DNA of 64,000 bases, from contig QZKP01000001.1 in the NCBI GenBank assembly GCA_003605055.1, positions 1 through 64,000 of the forward strand, in the 5' to 3' direction. The DNA comes from Desulfarculus sp. (GTDB lineage: Bacteria > Desulfobacterota > Desulfarculia > Desulfarculales > Desulfarculaceae). Positions 1 to 9,149 of this stretch are shown here, piece after piece. How positions within the stretch are numbered: the stretch's first letter is position 1; the number at the start of each line of letters is the position of its first letter. Both the position numbers and the translations under genes were made by a program. Below the pieces are notes generated by a model, which saw only the letters and a program-made list of their open reading frames with translations, ran no database searches and was not told the origin of the DNA.

Positions 1-84
1 CAAGGAGTCTGAATTCAGGTTCAATTACCGAGGGCAAAACCTGTATGCTATCCTACTCAAACTAATCAGGCAGAAACCCCTCAA

Positions 85-152
85 CTAGTCTAGGCCCTAA
101 GATTATTAGACGAGGTAGCGGTTGCAACCTCGTTTCCCGTATCCTAGACTAG
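85..152. repeat. Nested inverted repeats upstream of cbiB
   Basis: A perfect 10-base inverted repeat (CTAGTCTAGG at 85-94, its complement at 143-152) encloses a second one (CGAGGT at 111-116, ACCTCG at 127-132, extendable by about 3 pairs). CTAG, a rare tetranucleotide in many bacteria, recurs here. No gene was found in 1-278; the hairpin could be an RNA structure or the tail of an upstream unit. No cobalamin riboswitch box was recognised. Confidence 0.5.
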
Positions 153-278
153 GCGCGTCGCGCAACGATGTTTTTCAGCCGTTAGGATCAGGCAAAGCAT
201 GCTGCCCAGCATCCACCAGCACACTAGACGCGTCGCCGCCAGGAACTGTGTGCACAGCCTCCGGCCGGACCGCCGCCG

Positions 279-1235
279 GTGATCGCCGCCTTGCAACTGG
301 CCCTGGCCGCCCTGTTGGACGCGCTGATCGGCGACCCGCCCCATTGGCCCCACTCGGTGCGCCTTATGGGCCGGCTTTGCTCCTGGCTGGAGCCTCGCCT
401 GCGGGCGGCCCTGCACTCGCCCCAGGAGCTGCGCCTGGCTGGCTTGCTGCTGGTGCTGGCGGTGGCGGGCGGCTTTGGCCTGGCCGCCTGGCTCTTGCTG
501 GCCCTGGCCCAGTCCCTGGCCGCCCCCCTGGGCTGGCTGCTGGGCCTGCTGCTGAGTTTTCAGTGCCTGGCCGCCGGCCAGCTCTGGCGCGAGGCCCGGG
601 AGGTGGCCCGGCCCCTGCAACGCGGAGAGCTGGACCTGGCCCGCCGGCGTCTGGCCATGCTGGTGGGCCGCGACACCCAGGAACTGGACCGGGCCGGCCT
701 GCGGCGGGCCCTCCTGGAGACCCTGGCCGAAAACCTGAACGACGGGGTGGTGGCGCCCCTTTTCTACCTGGCCCTGGGCGGCCCGGCCTTGGCCGTGGCC
801 TACAAGGCCATCAACACCCTGGATTCCATGGTGGGCTATAACAACGAGCAGTACCGGGAGCTGGGGTTGGTGCCGGCCCGCCTGGACGACGTGGCCGGCT
901 GGGCGCCGGCCCGCCTCACCGCCTTGATCATGGTGGCGGCCTGCCCTCTGCTGGGCCTGAACGCCGGCCTGGCCTGGCGGGTGCTCTGCAAGGACCACGC
1001 CGCACACCAGAGCCCTAACGCCGGCTGGCCCGAGGCCGCCGCGGCCGGGGCCCTGGGGCTTCGCCTGGGCGGACCCAACTACTACGATGGCGAGCTGGTG
1101 GAAAAGCCTTGGCTGAATGCGGCCGGCCGCGACCCCATGGACTCGGACCTGGAGTTCGGGCTGCACCTGGCGCAGTTGTCCACGCTCATCGCCGTGCTGC
1201 TGGCCGGGTTGGCCGCCTGGTGGCTGCGCGGCTGA
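279..1235 (+). CDS. cbiB: Adenosylcobinamide-phosphate synthase CbiB/CobD
   Basis: Catalyses attachment of aminopropanol (or its phosphate) to adenosylcobyric acid in cobalamin biosynthesis, at the cytoplasmic membrane. The 318-residue length is normal for the family. The N-terminal segment with LIGDPPHWPHSVRLMG is the family hallmark, followed by several hydrophobic helices, the ETLAENLNDGVVAPLF stretch, and a GPNYYDGELVEKPWLN region near the C-terminus. The start chosen is GTG at 279; there is no strong Shine-Dalgarno and an upstream CTG at 246 is in frame. It stands alone here, without other cob genes next to it, but corrinoid enzymes are encoded at the right end of the window. Identification is confident; the exact start is not. 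Confidence 0.9.
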   Translation: MIAALQLALAALLDALIGDPPHWPHSVRLMGRLCSWLEPRLRAALHSPQELRLAGLLLVLAVAGGFGLAAWLLLALAQSLAAPLGWLLGLLLSFQCLAAGQLWREAREVARPLQRGELDLARRRLAMLVGRDTQELDRAGLRRALLETLAENLNDGVVAPLFYLALGGPALAVAYKAINTLDSMVGYNNEQYRELGLVPARLDDVAGWAPARLTALIMVAACPLLGLNAGLAWRVLCKDHAAHQSPNAGWPEAAAAGALGLRLGGPNYYDGELVEKPWLNAAGRDPMDSDLEFGLHLAQLSTLIAVLLAGLAAWWLRG

Positions 1236-1728
1236 GTCCCTTGCGCCCGGCCCTCGGCCCCCGGGGCGGCAAGCAGGCCTTTGGCAGATAGCTGCTGAGT
1301 TCAGGCACATCCGAAGATGTCGCCGCCAGCCAATCATTCATCGGCCTTAATATTAAAATTGGATGGATTTGCGACCCAACTATGGGAGCAAAGAACATCC
1401 AACCGCCGGCCTCTGTCTTTGGCTCATTGTATGTCCGCACTATTGTTACCAATCTTTTTATTCATAAAGACTCTTTTAGCAACCTCCGTTTTAACAACGC
1501 CAGCCCTTTGCGCGTCCTGCAAATCAGCCGGCAACCAACGACGTGCCTTAGTTGCGCCTCTTATATTTTCGGCCCTATAACAAGCAGCGGCTCTGCTGCC
1601 AGGGATGGCTTGCCTTTACCTCCCCGGCCGAATCTCAACCCCTGCCATGGTTGGCTTGGGTCGGCTAAGCGTGGTAAGCATAGAAAGCCCGGAGCGTGGC
1701 TCCGGGCCAGGCATATGCGGAGACGGGC
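1236..1728. other. Intergenic region, no gene seen
   Basis: About 490 bases, with an AT-richer core around 1330-1560. Short open frames on both strands show no recognisable protein and no ribosome binding site. No tRNA, riboswitch or clear terminator was recognised. It presumably holds the promoter of the acyltransferase gene that follows. Confidence 0.4.
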
Positions 1729-2424
1729 ATGACGGACCGACCGGTTTTCAACCGCTGGGATCGCCTTAAATACTGGCTGGTGGCCCGCTTGGCCGCCTGG
1801 CTGCTGCGCGCCCTGTTTTACACCTGCCGGGTGAAGATTCTGCGGGAAGACCTGGTGGAAAAGTACTTCCGGGCCGGCCGCGGCGCCATCGGCGTCACCT
1901 GGCACCGGGGGGCCATATTTTTCTTGTATTTCTTCGCCCCCCAAAAGCCAGCCATCATGATCAGCCGCTCCCGGGACGGCGAATACCTGGCCCGCTACCT
2001 GCAAGCCATGGGCGGGGTGCCGGTGCGCGGCTCCTCCGGCCGCGGCGGCCCCGCCGCGCTCAAGGAGATGGCCGCCTATCTGCTGGCCAACCCCGGGCGC
2101 TACGCCGCCACCGTGGCCGACGGCCCCCAAGGCCCGCGCTATGAGGCCAAGGCGGGCATGATCACCCTGGCCATGATGACCGGCCTGCCCCTGATACCCC
2201 TGATGTGGTCGGCCAAGCGGGTGTGGGTGCTGCGGCGGACCTGGGACCGCACCATGATCCCCAAGCCCTTTTCCCGGGTGTTGATCAGCGCCGGACCCGA
2301 GCTCAGCTACCCGCGGGAGATGAGCCCCGCGCAGCGGGAACAGGCCCGCTTGGAGCTGCAAAGGGCCCTGGACCGCCTCAGGCAAGACCTGGACGCTCTC
2401 AGCGGCTATCAGGACCCGCCTTGA
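1729..2424 (+). CDS. Lysophospholipid acyltransferase-like protein (DUF374 family)
   Basis: Predicted membrane-associated acyltransferase of the LPLAT superfamily, probably acting on lipid A precursors or phospholipids. The sequence shows a hydrophobic N-terminal segment, a TWHRG motif (the His-containing acyltransferase box, here lacking the classical HX4D spacing), a middle SRSRDGEYLARYL block and the VADGPQGPRYEAK block typical of DUF374. The start is ATG 1729, preceded by GGAG at suitable spacing, rather than GTG 1696, which would add 11 unconserved residues. Length is 231 residues. The substrate cannot be assigned from sequence. It stands before the helicase gene, 68 bases away. Confidence 0.75.
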   Translation: MTDRPVFNRWDRLKYWLVARLAAWLLRALFYTCRVKILREDLVEKYFRAGRGAIGVTWHRGAIFFLYFFAPQKPAIMISRSRDGEYLARYLQAMGGVPVRGSSGRGGPAALKEMAAYLLANPGRYAATVADGPQGPRYEAKAGMITLAMMTGLPLIPLMWSAKRVWVLRRTWDRTMIPKPFSRVLISAGPELSYPREMSPAQREQARLELQRALDRLRQDLDALSGYQDPP

Positions 2425-2492
2425 TTCTTAATTTCTGCGCGTTGCGTTCCCGGCCGGGGCTGTTGTAGCATGCTGCCCAGCCGGAGGACCTT

Positions 2493-5213
2493 TTGAAACG
2501 TCGTCCCGCCCAAAGAGGCAACCGCCGGAACGGTAAGCCCCGCCGCACGGCCCAGCCCAAAGGGATCCCCTTTCAACCCCGGGTGAACGCCCGCCTCAAG
2601 CCGGTGTTGGCCAACGTAGGGGTGCCGCAGGACGCTCCCTTTGTGCCGGACCCCTTTCAGAGCGAGGCGGTGGAGCTCTTGTCCACCAGGGACGTGGTGG
2701 TCAGCGCGCCCACCGGCAGCGGCAAGACCTGGATCGCCGAACAGGCCATCCAGATGGCCTTGTCCCAGGGCCAGCGGGCCTGGTACGCCAGCCCCTTGAA
2801 GGCCCTGTCCAACTCCAAGTACGCCGAGTTCGGCGAGCTCTTTGGCAAGGCCTCGGTGGGCATCCTCACCGGCGACCGCAAGGAGAACCTGGGCGCCCCG
2901 CTGATCGTGGGCACCACCGAGATACTGCGCAACCAGCTCTACGACGCCATGTACCGGGGCCAGGACCTGGACGCCGGCCTGGTGGTGTTGGACGAGGCCC
3001 ACTTTCTGGGCGACCCGGACCGGGGGGTGGTCTGGGAGGAGGTGATCATCTACCTGCCGGTGCGGGTGCGGCTGCTCTTGCTCTCGGCCACGGTGGCCAA
3101 CGCCGCCCAGATCGCCCGCTGGCTGGAGTACGTGCGCGACCTGCCCTGCGCCACGGTGACCAGCGACCAGCGTCCGGTGCCCCTGTACCCCCTGTTCCTG
3201 TTCCCGGACGGCGAGCTGGCGCCGTTGAAAACCACCCGCGGCCTTTTCGGCAAGGTGCGCCACTTCGTGGAGCGTCAGGGGCAGCGCAGGGGCCGGGGGC
3301 CCGCGTCGGCGCTGCCTCCTTTTGGACAGATACTGGCCGCCCTGGAGGACGCCGGCCTGCTGCCGACCATTTTCTTCTTGAAATCCCGCGCCGACTGCGA
3401 CGCGGCCTTGGGCCACGTGGCCGCGGCCCGGCTGGAGGAAGACCCCCAGCGCGGCCGGCTCCTGAATCAGGTGGTGGACCAGTTCCTGGAGCGCTACCCC
3501 TTCCTGGAAGACCACCCCCACCTGCACTACCTGCGCCAGCAGCGGGTGGCCGCGCACCACGCCGGGCACCTGCCCCACTGGAAGCTGATGGTGGAGCGCT
3601 GCATGCAAAAGGGCCTGCTCAAGGCCATCTTCAGCACCTCTACCATGGCCGCGGGGGTGAACTTCCCGGCCCGCACGGTGGTCATCACCCAGTCCGACCG
3701 CTTCAACGGCCACGAGTTCGTGGAGCTGTCGGCCACGGACCTGCTGCAAATGACCGGCCGGGCCGGGCGCCGGGGAATGGACAACATCGGCTTCGCCTGC
3801 GTGGTGCCCGGCCCCTTCCAGGAAGTGCCCCTGCTGGCGGCGCTGCTGGACTCTGAGCCCGAACCCATCCAGAGCCAGTTGTCCATCAACTTTTCCATGG
3901 TGCTCAACCTGCTCCTGTCCCAGCGGCCGGCCGAGGTCAAGCAGCTGCTGGGCCTCTCCCTGGCCACCTTTCAGCGCCTGGAGCTCAAGGGCGGCGCGCG
4001 GCGCAAGGACGGACCGCAGCAGGTGCTCAAGGCCCTGGCCGCCCAGTTGCAGGGCTCGGCCTGCCCCGGGCCCGAAGAGGCGGTTATCCGCCGCCGCCGC
4101 CGCCGCCAACTGGAGCGGTTGCGCCAGCGCCTGTCCCGCGAACTGGGCCAGGACTGGCAGCGGCAGGGCCTGTGGGCCGCCCTGCGCCGGGGCCGGGTGT
4201 TCATGGACATGTTCGGCACCCCCTGGGCCGTGCTGCGGCGGGAGGGCACCGAGGGCGAGGCCGGGGTGTTGGCCGTGCGCCTGGAGAGCGAGCGGCGGCT
4301 GCGCCGGGGCCACCCCCGCCTGGAGTTTGTGCCCCTGGACGAGGTGGCCGGGGTATTCGTCCAGAGCCTGAGCCTGCCCCAAGCCGGCGGCGGCCGGGCC
4401 CTGGCCCAGGCGGTGCTGGAGCAGATGCCGGCCGACCTGACCCCCCTGGGCGCGCCTGAGTTGGAGAACCTGGTGGCCCAGGAGGCCTCGGCCTTTCACG
4501 AGCGCCTTCTGCAGGTGGACGAGGAGATGGCCGGCCTGGCCTGCCAGGAGTGCCCGCTGGCCCAGACCTGCCTGGGAGACCAAGAGGGTTTGGCCCGCCT
4601 ATTGGACCGGGCCGAGGAGGTGATGGCCGAGGTGCAGGATCAGAGCCATGCCTTCTGGTACGACTTCGTGCGCCATTTGGAGTTCCTGCGCGCCGAGGGC
4701 TTCGCCGACGCCCAGGGCCGGCTGACCAGCGATGGCCTGTGGGCCAGCCAACTGCGGCTGGACCATCCGGTGCTCATCGCCGAGGCCATCCGCCGCCAGG
4801 TCCTGCCCGAGGACGACCCGGTGCTGTTGGCCGCGCTCCTGGCCCTGTTCGTGGAGGAGCGCGAGTTCGAAGGGGCCCATCCCCGGATGAGCCCCCGCCT
4901 CAAGGCGGCCGTGGGCGGCCTGAACGCGGCCCTGGCGCCCCTGATAGGCCGCCTGAAACAATGGGGCTTCAGCGCGCCGCCGCTGCCGCTCAACGCGGCC
5001 CAGGCCATTTTCGCCTGGTGCCAGGAGGCCGAGTTCAGCCAGGTGGTTCTGCTCTACGGCGGCGCCGAGGGCGACCTGGCCTCGCTCATCTACCGCACCG
5101 CCGACAACCTTAGACAGATCATCTCCCTGAGCCAAACCCATCCCCGACTCGCCGAGGCCACCCGGGAGGCGGTGGATCTCCTACTGCGGCCGCCGGTGGT
5201 GGTGCCTACCTAA
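2493..5213 (+). CDS. Ski2-like DEAD/DEAH-box helicase
   Basis: Superfamily 2 RNA/DNA helicase of the Ski2/Mtr4 type, 906 residues. Visible motifs in order: Walker A APTGSGKT near residue 70, DEAHFLGDPDRG (motif II) near 170, LLSATVAN (motif III), STSTMAAGVNFPART (motif IV-V region) and QMTGRAGRRGMD (motif VI). The C-terminal half is a helical region with a four-cysteine segment (CQECPLAQTC) that may bind metal. The N-terminus is strongly basic. The start is TTG 2493, supported by GGAGGA just upstream. A role in RNA processing or DNA repair is inferred from the family; nothing in the neighbourhood narrows it. Confidence 0.85.
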   Translation: MKRRPAQRGNRRNGKPRRTAQPKGIPFQPRVNARLKPVLANVGVPQDAPFVPDPFQSEAVELLSTRDVVVSAPTGSGKTWIAEQAIQMALSQGQRAWYASPLKALSNSKYAEFGELFGKASVGILTGDRKENLGAPLIVGTTEILRNQLYDAMYRGQDLDAGLVVLDEAHFLGDPDRGVVWEEVIIYLPVRVRLLLLSATVANAAQIARWLEYVRDLPCATVTSDQRPVPLYPLFLFPDGELAPLKTTRGLFGKVRHFVERQGQRRGRGPASALPPFGQILAALEDAGLLPTIFFLKSRADCDAALGHVAAARLEEDPQRGRLLNQVVDQFLERYPFLEDHPHLHYLRQQRVAAHHAGHLPHWKLMVERCMQKGLLKAIFSTSTMAAGVNFPARTVVITQSDRFNGHEFVELSATDLLQMTGRAGRRGMDNIGFACVVPGPFQEVPLLAALLDSEPEPIQSQLSINFSMVLNLLLSQRPAEVKQLLGLSLATFQRLELKGGARRKDGPQQVLKALAAQLQGSACPGPEEAVIRRRRRRQLERLRQRLSRELGQDWQRQGLWAALRRGRVFMDMFGTPWAVLRREGTEGEAGVLAVRLESERRLRRGHPRLEFVPLDEVAGVFVQSLSLPQAGGGRALAQAVLEQMPADLTPLGAPELENLVAQEASAFHERLLQVDEEMAGLACQECPLAQTCLGDQEGLARLLDRAEEVMAEVQDQSHAFWYDFVRHLEFLRAEGFADAQGRLTSDGLWASQLRLDHPVLIAEAIRRQVLPEDDPVLLAALLALFVEEREFEGAHPRMSPRLKAAVGGLNAALAPLIGRLKQWGFSAPPLPLNAAQAIFAWCQEAEFSQVVLLYGGAEGDLASLIYRTADNLRQIISLSQTHPRLAEATREAVDLLLRPPVVVPT

Positions 5214-5353
5214 GACGCCGGTCCGGGCCTACCGGGCGATCATAGCGTATTTAGCTTTTATATTAGCTGCTTATAACTAAAATCCTCGCCAAAGACCAGC
5301 TTTCCCGGGACCGCGTTCTTTTCAAGAGATTTATTTCACTTTCTTCTTTTGTT

Positions 5354-5370
5354 GCACACTGAAACTGTGC
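5354..5370. promoter_or_regulatory. Inverted repeat upstream of the transporter gene
   Basis: GCACA and TGTGC flank a 7-base spacer about 125 bases before the transporter start, in an otherwise featureless 5214-5496 gap. It resembles a small operator, but no regulator can be assigned. Confidence 0.3.
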
Positions 5371-5496
5371 TAAAAAGCCTGGCATGCCGTGAGAGGTTTC
5401 ATCGCCCTCTCCGGTGGGGTTTCCCGGGGCACTATCGCCGTCTTGTTAAAATCCGAGCCCTTGCATTCCCCGAGCGAGGAGTGGAGGACTGAGGTC

Positions 5497-7113
5497 ATGA
5501 GTCACGATCACGGTAACCGTGGAGCTTCTAAAGGCGCCCTGTCCAACAAACTTCTCTGGCTGGGCGGGGGGGTGGCCATTTTCATTCTGGTGGGCTTTGT
5601 TTTGCCCACGCCAGAGAGCGTTATTCAGATAGTGGATAAATACGGCTTTGCCAAGAAGATGATCACCTGGCACGTGGCCAAGGATCTGGCCGACGCCGCC
5701 CACAAGACCATGATCGTGCTGGGCATCATCCCCATGGCCGTGATCTTTTTCGCCACCGAGGCCATACCCATCGGCCTGACTGGCGTCCTGATGCCGATCC
5801 TGGCCTACTTCCTGGAGCTGTTGCCCCGCCAGGAGATCGGCAAGACCTTCGCCGGCGACGCCCCCATGTTCCTCCTGGGCGTGTTGGCCATGGGCGTGGC
5901 CGTGGTGGACGTGGGCCTGCACAAACGCCTGGCCTCCTGGCTCTTGGGCTGGACCAAGGGCTTTACGGCGCCAATATTCGTGCTGTGCATCTCCATGGCC
6001 GTGGTGGGCAGCTTTATTTCGGCCCACGCCATGTGCGCCTTCATGACGCCGGTGATGATGGCCGTGTACTTCGGCTCGGTGGCCGCCCGCGGCAAGCCCG
6101 GCGAGCCCATTCCCCATGACCCGGCCCTGGCCAAGTTCCTCCTGTTCTCTCTTTGTTTCGCCCTGAACGTGGGTGGCGTTGGCTCGCCGGCCGCCGGCGG
6201 CCGCAACGTGATCATGATGGGCTTCTGGTCCGAGTACAACGTGCCCATGGACTTCTTCACCTGGATGACCTACGGACTGCCCCTGGTGCCCGTCCTGGGC
6301 TTCCTGGTGGCCGTGTACATGCTGGTTTTGTTCAAGCGCAAGATCAAGACCAAGGACCTGACCCCGGGCCTAGCCGCCATCAAGGACGAGACCAGGAGGA
6401 TGGGCAAGATGACCTATCCCGAATACATCACCTTCGGGATGCTCTTGCTCATCCTGATCCTGTGGATCGTGGGCGGCGAGGAGTTGGGTCTGGGCGGCCC
6501 CTCTCTGCTGGCCTTGTTGGTCCCGGTTATCTTCCGCACCACTGACTGGCGCAAGATACTGGGGGGCATCTCCTGGGACGCCTGGCTCATGTACTGCGGC
6601 GCTTTGACCCTGGGCGCCCTGCTCAAGGACACCGGCGCGGCCATGTGGCTGGCCCAGACCTTCCTCACGGCCCTGCAAAGTGTGGGCATGGACAAGGGCT
6701 TCGGCCTCTGGGTGGGCATGAGCGGCCTGGCCGGCACCATCACCAACTTCATGTCCGACGCCGGCACCACCGCCCTGATCGGCCCCATCGCCATCCCCAT
6801 GGGCATCATGACCGGCGTGGCCGGCGAGCCTTGGGCGGTGGGCCTGGCCGTGGCCTTCGCCACCAGCTTCGCCCACTTCCTGATCGTGGGCACGCCCAAC
6901 AACGCCATCATCTACGGCCTGGGCATCTACCCCGACACCGGCGAGCGGGCCATCCACCCCATGGACTTCCTCAAGTACGGCTTCGTGCTCTGGATCATAT
7001 GTTTGCTGGTGACGTGGGTCATCGGTTTCCTGTTGATTTACAACGTGGTGGGCTTCCCCGCCGACATCCTGGAGACGGCCCGGAACGCCATGACCAAGGC
7101 GGCAATCAAATAG
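5497..7113 (+). CDS. DASS/SLC13-family anion transporter
   Basis: Integral membrane symporter of the divalent anion:sodium family, probably importing sulfate, a dicarboxylate or another organic anion. It has 538 residues with about a dozen hydrophobic helices, and FATEAIPIGLTGVLMP near residue 86 matches the family. The two positions where SNT motifs normally bind sodium and substrate read SAH (175-177) and SDA (420-422), so this is a diverged subfamily. The start chosen is ATG 5497 with a GAGG-rich leader; an in-frame upstream ATG at 5389 would add 36 unconserved residues. The CBS-domain gene follows by 117 bases and probably forms a unit with it. Substrate unknown. Confidence 0.85.
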   Translation: MSHDHGNRGASKGALSNKLLWLGGGVAIFILVGFVLPTPESVIQIVDKYGFAKKMITWHVAKDLADAAHKTMIVLGIIPMAVIFFATEAIPIGLTGVLMPILAYFLELLPRQEIGKTFAGDAPMFLLGVLAMGVAVVDVGLHKRLASWLLGWTKGFTAPIFVLCISMAVVGSFISAHAMCAFMTPVMMAVYFGSVAARGKPGEPIPHDPALAKFLLFSLCFALNVGGVGSPAAGGRNVIMMGFWSEYNVPMDFFTWMTYGLPLVPVLGFLVAVYMLVLFKRKIKTKDLTPGLAAIKDETRRMGKMTYPEYITFGMLLLILILWIVGGEELGLGGPSLLALLVPVIFRTTDWRKILGGISWDAWLMYCGALTLGALLKDTGAAMWLAQTFLTALQSVGMDKGFGLWVGMSGLAGTITNFMSDAGTTALIGPIAIPMGIMTGVAGEPWAVGLAVAFATSFAHFLIVGTPNNAIIYGLGIYPDTGERAIHPMDFLKYGFVLWIICLLVTWVIGFLLIYNVVGFPADILETARNAMTKAAIK

Positions 7114-7230
7114 CCGGGGCAATCGGCTGCTGCCGGTCCGGGTTTGCGATAGAATAGAGCTATAGAGGCGACCGCGGGTTTCACTCACACGGGGAAACTG
7201 TCGGTGCCCAGTCCAGATAAGAGGGAAGTC

Positions 7231-7785
7231 ATGCAGCAGATAAAAGTCAAGGACTTGATGGTCCCCCTGGCCGAGTACGTGACCGTGCCCCAAAACTCCA
7301 CCGTCTACCAGGCGGTGGAGGCCCTGGAGCAGTCCTGGGCCAAGGTAAGCAAGAGCGGGCACCGCCACCGGGCGGTGCTGGTGCTGGACCGCAAGAAAAA
7401 CGTGGTGGGCAAGCTCAGCCAGCACGCCATGATCCGGGTGCTGGAGCCCAAATACAGCGAGATCGGCGACCTGGACCGCCTGACCCACTTTGGCCTGAAC
7501 GTGGACTTCTTGCAGTCCATGGTGGAGAAGCAGGAACTGTGGACCGATCCGCTCAAGACCCTCTGCTCCCGGGCGGCCAACCTCAAGGTCAAGGACGTCA
7601 TGACCATCCCCGGCGAGGAGGATTACATCAAGCAGGACGAAACCCTGGGCCAGGCCTGCCACATGCTGGTAATGGGCCACAAGCTCTCGCTGTTGGTGAC
7701 CAAGGGCAAGCAGGTGGTGGGCATCCTGCGCCTGGTGGACGTATTCGACAAGATCCGCGAGTTAATCAAGACCTGCGCAATATAG
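7231..7785 (+). CDS. CBS-domain protein
   Basis: Small cytoplasmic protein of 184 residues made of two CBS motifs: VKDLMVPLAEYVTV near the N-terminus, and VKDVMTIPGEEDYI around residue 125 with VVGILRLVDVFDKI near the end. CBS pairs bind adenine nucleotides and usually regulate a partner. The preceding anion transporter is the likely partner, as such genes often sit beside transporters, but this is inference. The start is ATG 7231, preceded by GAGGGA; GTG 7204 is an alternative. A terminator follows immediately. Confidence 0.8.
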   Translation: MQQIKVKDLMVPLAEYVTVPQNSTVYQAVEALEQSWAKVSKSGHRHRAVLVLDRKKNVVGKLSQHAMIRVLEPKYSEIGDLDRLTHFGLNVDFLQSMVEKQELWTDPLKTLCSRAANLKVKDVMTIPGEEDYIKQDETLGQACHMLVMGHKLSLLVTKGKQVVGILRLVDVFDKIRELIKTCAI

Positions 7786-7802
7786 GGACCCTTTAGCCAG
7801 AC

Positions 7803-7845
7803 AAATAAAACCGGGGCCGCCGCCTGGGCAGCGCCCCGGTTTTTT
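7803..7845. terminator. Bidirectional intrinsic terminator
   Basis: Stem ACCGGGGC (7810-7817) pairs with GCCCCGGT (7833-7840) and is followed by T6 on the plus strand. An A-rich tract before the stem gives a weaker U-tail on the minus strand, so it can serve both the CBS gene and the convergent ftsY. Confidence 0.85.
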
Positions 7846-7878
7846 GCGCCGCGGCCAGGCCGCCGCGCCCCGTCTGCC

Positions 7879-8883
7879 CTAGAAAATGGCCTCCACGAAC
7901 TCATCCGGGCTGAAAGGCTTCAGGTCCTCCAGGCCCTCGCCCAGACCCACGAAGCAGATGGGCAGCCTTAGCTCGTCGGCGATGGCCACCACCACCCCGC
8001 CCTTGGCCGTGCCGTCCAGTTTGGTCAGGACCAGGCCCGTGAGCGGCACCGCCTGGTGGAACAGCCGGGCCTGCTGCAAGGCGTTCTGGCCGGTGGTGGC
8101 GTCCAGCACCAAGAGCACCTCCTGGGGCGCCCCGGGCAGCCGCTTGCCCAGCACGCGGTGTATCTTCTTCAGCTCCTCCATGAGGTTCACCTTGGTGTGC
8201 AGCCGGCCGGCGGTGTCTATGATCAGCAGGTCGCGTTCCCGCTTTATGGCCGCCTCCAGGGCGTCGTAGGCCACGGCCGAGGGGTCGGCGCCGTGCTTGC
8301 CCCCCACCAGGTCGCAGCCGGCCCGCTGAGCCCACACCGCCAACTGCTCGCCGGCCGCGGCCCGGAAGGTGTCGCCGGCGGCCAGCAGCACCGAGCGGCC
8401 CTCTTGCCGGAAGCGGTGGGCCAGCTTGCCGATGGTGGTGGTCTTGCCCACGCCGTTGACCCCCACCACCATGATTACGTGCGGCCGCTGGTCGCGCGCC
8501 GGCGCCGGGGCCGCCCCCGCCAGCACCTGGCCGATGCCCTGCTTCAAGGCGGCCTTGAGGGCCGCGGCGTCGCCCAGCTCCTTGCGCCGCACCCGGCCGC
8601 GCAGATCTTCGATCAGGCGCAGGGAGGTCTGCACCCCCAGGTCCGCGGTGACCAGCACCTCCTCCAGCTCCTCCAGCACCTGCTCGTCTATCTTGCGGCC
8701 CAGGGCCAGGCGGTCTATGGAGCCGCCGATGGCCTGGCGGGTGCCCTGGAGGCGCTCGGCCAGGCGGCCCCAAAGGCCGCGGCGGGGCTGGTCCGCGGCC
8801 GGCGGGGCGGGCTCGGGCTCCATGGCGGCCGGCCGGTTGCCTTCGCTCTGCTGCTTGTCCTGGCGGCGTTTGAAAAAGGCCAT
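7879..8883 (-). CDS. ftsY: Signal recognition particle receptor FtsY
   Basis: GTPase that receives SRP-ribosome complexes at the inner membrane for co-translational protein insertion. 334 residues: a short charged N-terminal A domain (much shorter than in E. coli), an N domain helix bundle, then the G domain with GVNGVGKTTTIGKLA (G1), AAGDTFRAAAGEQL (insertion box), DTAGRLH (G3), TKLDGTAKGG (G4) and GLGEGLEDLKPF at the closing helix. The start is ATG 8883; GTG 8889 two codons upstream is possible. It lies downstream of smc on the same strand, a common arrangement. Confidence 0.97.
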   Translation of the reverse strand: MAFFKRRQDKQQSEGNRPAAMEPEPAPPAADQPRRGLWGRLAERLQGTRQAIGGSIDRLALGRKIDEQVLEELEEVLVTADLGVQTSLRLIEDLRGRVRRKELGDAAALKAALKQGIGQVLAGAAPAPARDQRPHVIMVVGVNGVGKTTTIGKLAHRFRQEGRSVLLAAGDTFRAAAGEQLAVWAQRAGCDLVGGKHGADPSAVAYDALEAAIKRERDLLIIDTAGRLHTKVNLMEELKKIHRVLGKRLPGAPQEVLLVLDATTGQNALQQARLFHQAVPLTGLVLTKLDGTAKGGVVVAIADELRLPICFVGLGEGLEDLKPFSPDEFVEAIF

Positions 8884-9080
8884 GCTCACTCTTTAATCGG
8901 TCGCCTGCGCCCGCGCGCTGCGCAAAAAGGTTTCCAACCGCAATCCCATTCCGCCGCCGGCATCCGCACGCCGCCCGGCTTCGACCAGGCCCTGACCGCG
9001 GGCCGCGGGTCTTGCTTTCCTGATTCCTTTACCTGACTCCCCGGCCGGCCTCACCTTCCAACTATAACCTGCTCCCAAAA

Positions 9081-9110
9081 GACAGCCGGACGGGCCTGCA
9101 CCCGTCCGGC
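9081..9110 (-). terminator. Terminator after smc
   Basis: Perfect 10-bp stem (9085-9094 with 9101-9110) around a 6-base loop. Read on the minus strand it is followed by TGTCTTTTGG, a moderate U-tract. It separates smc from ftsY, so ftsY probably has its own promoter in 8890-9080 or depends on read-through. Confidence 0.65.
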
Positions 9111-9149
9111 CAAATCTATAAAGCGCTCCTTCTGGCGTCAAGCCCGGGC

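Noticed and set aside
144-1337. Long minus-strand open frame over cbiB
   Set aside because: Composition is Gln/Gly/Pro-rich nonsense typical of antisense frames in GC-rich DNA; cbiB on the plus strand has clear homology.
2466-2480. Shared 14-base word with 197-211 upstream of cbiB
   Set aside because: Contains a GCATGC palindrome and GC-rich filler; no further similarity, likely chance.
2409-4583. 724-codon minus-strand frame over the helicase
   Set aside because: Shadow of the helicase; no motifs, no ribosome site.
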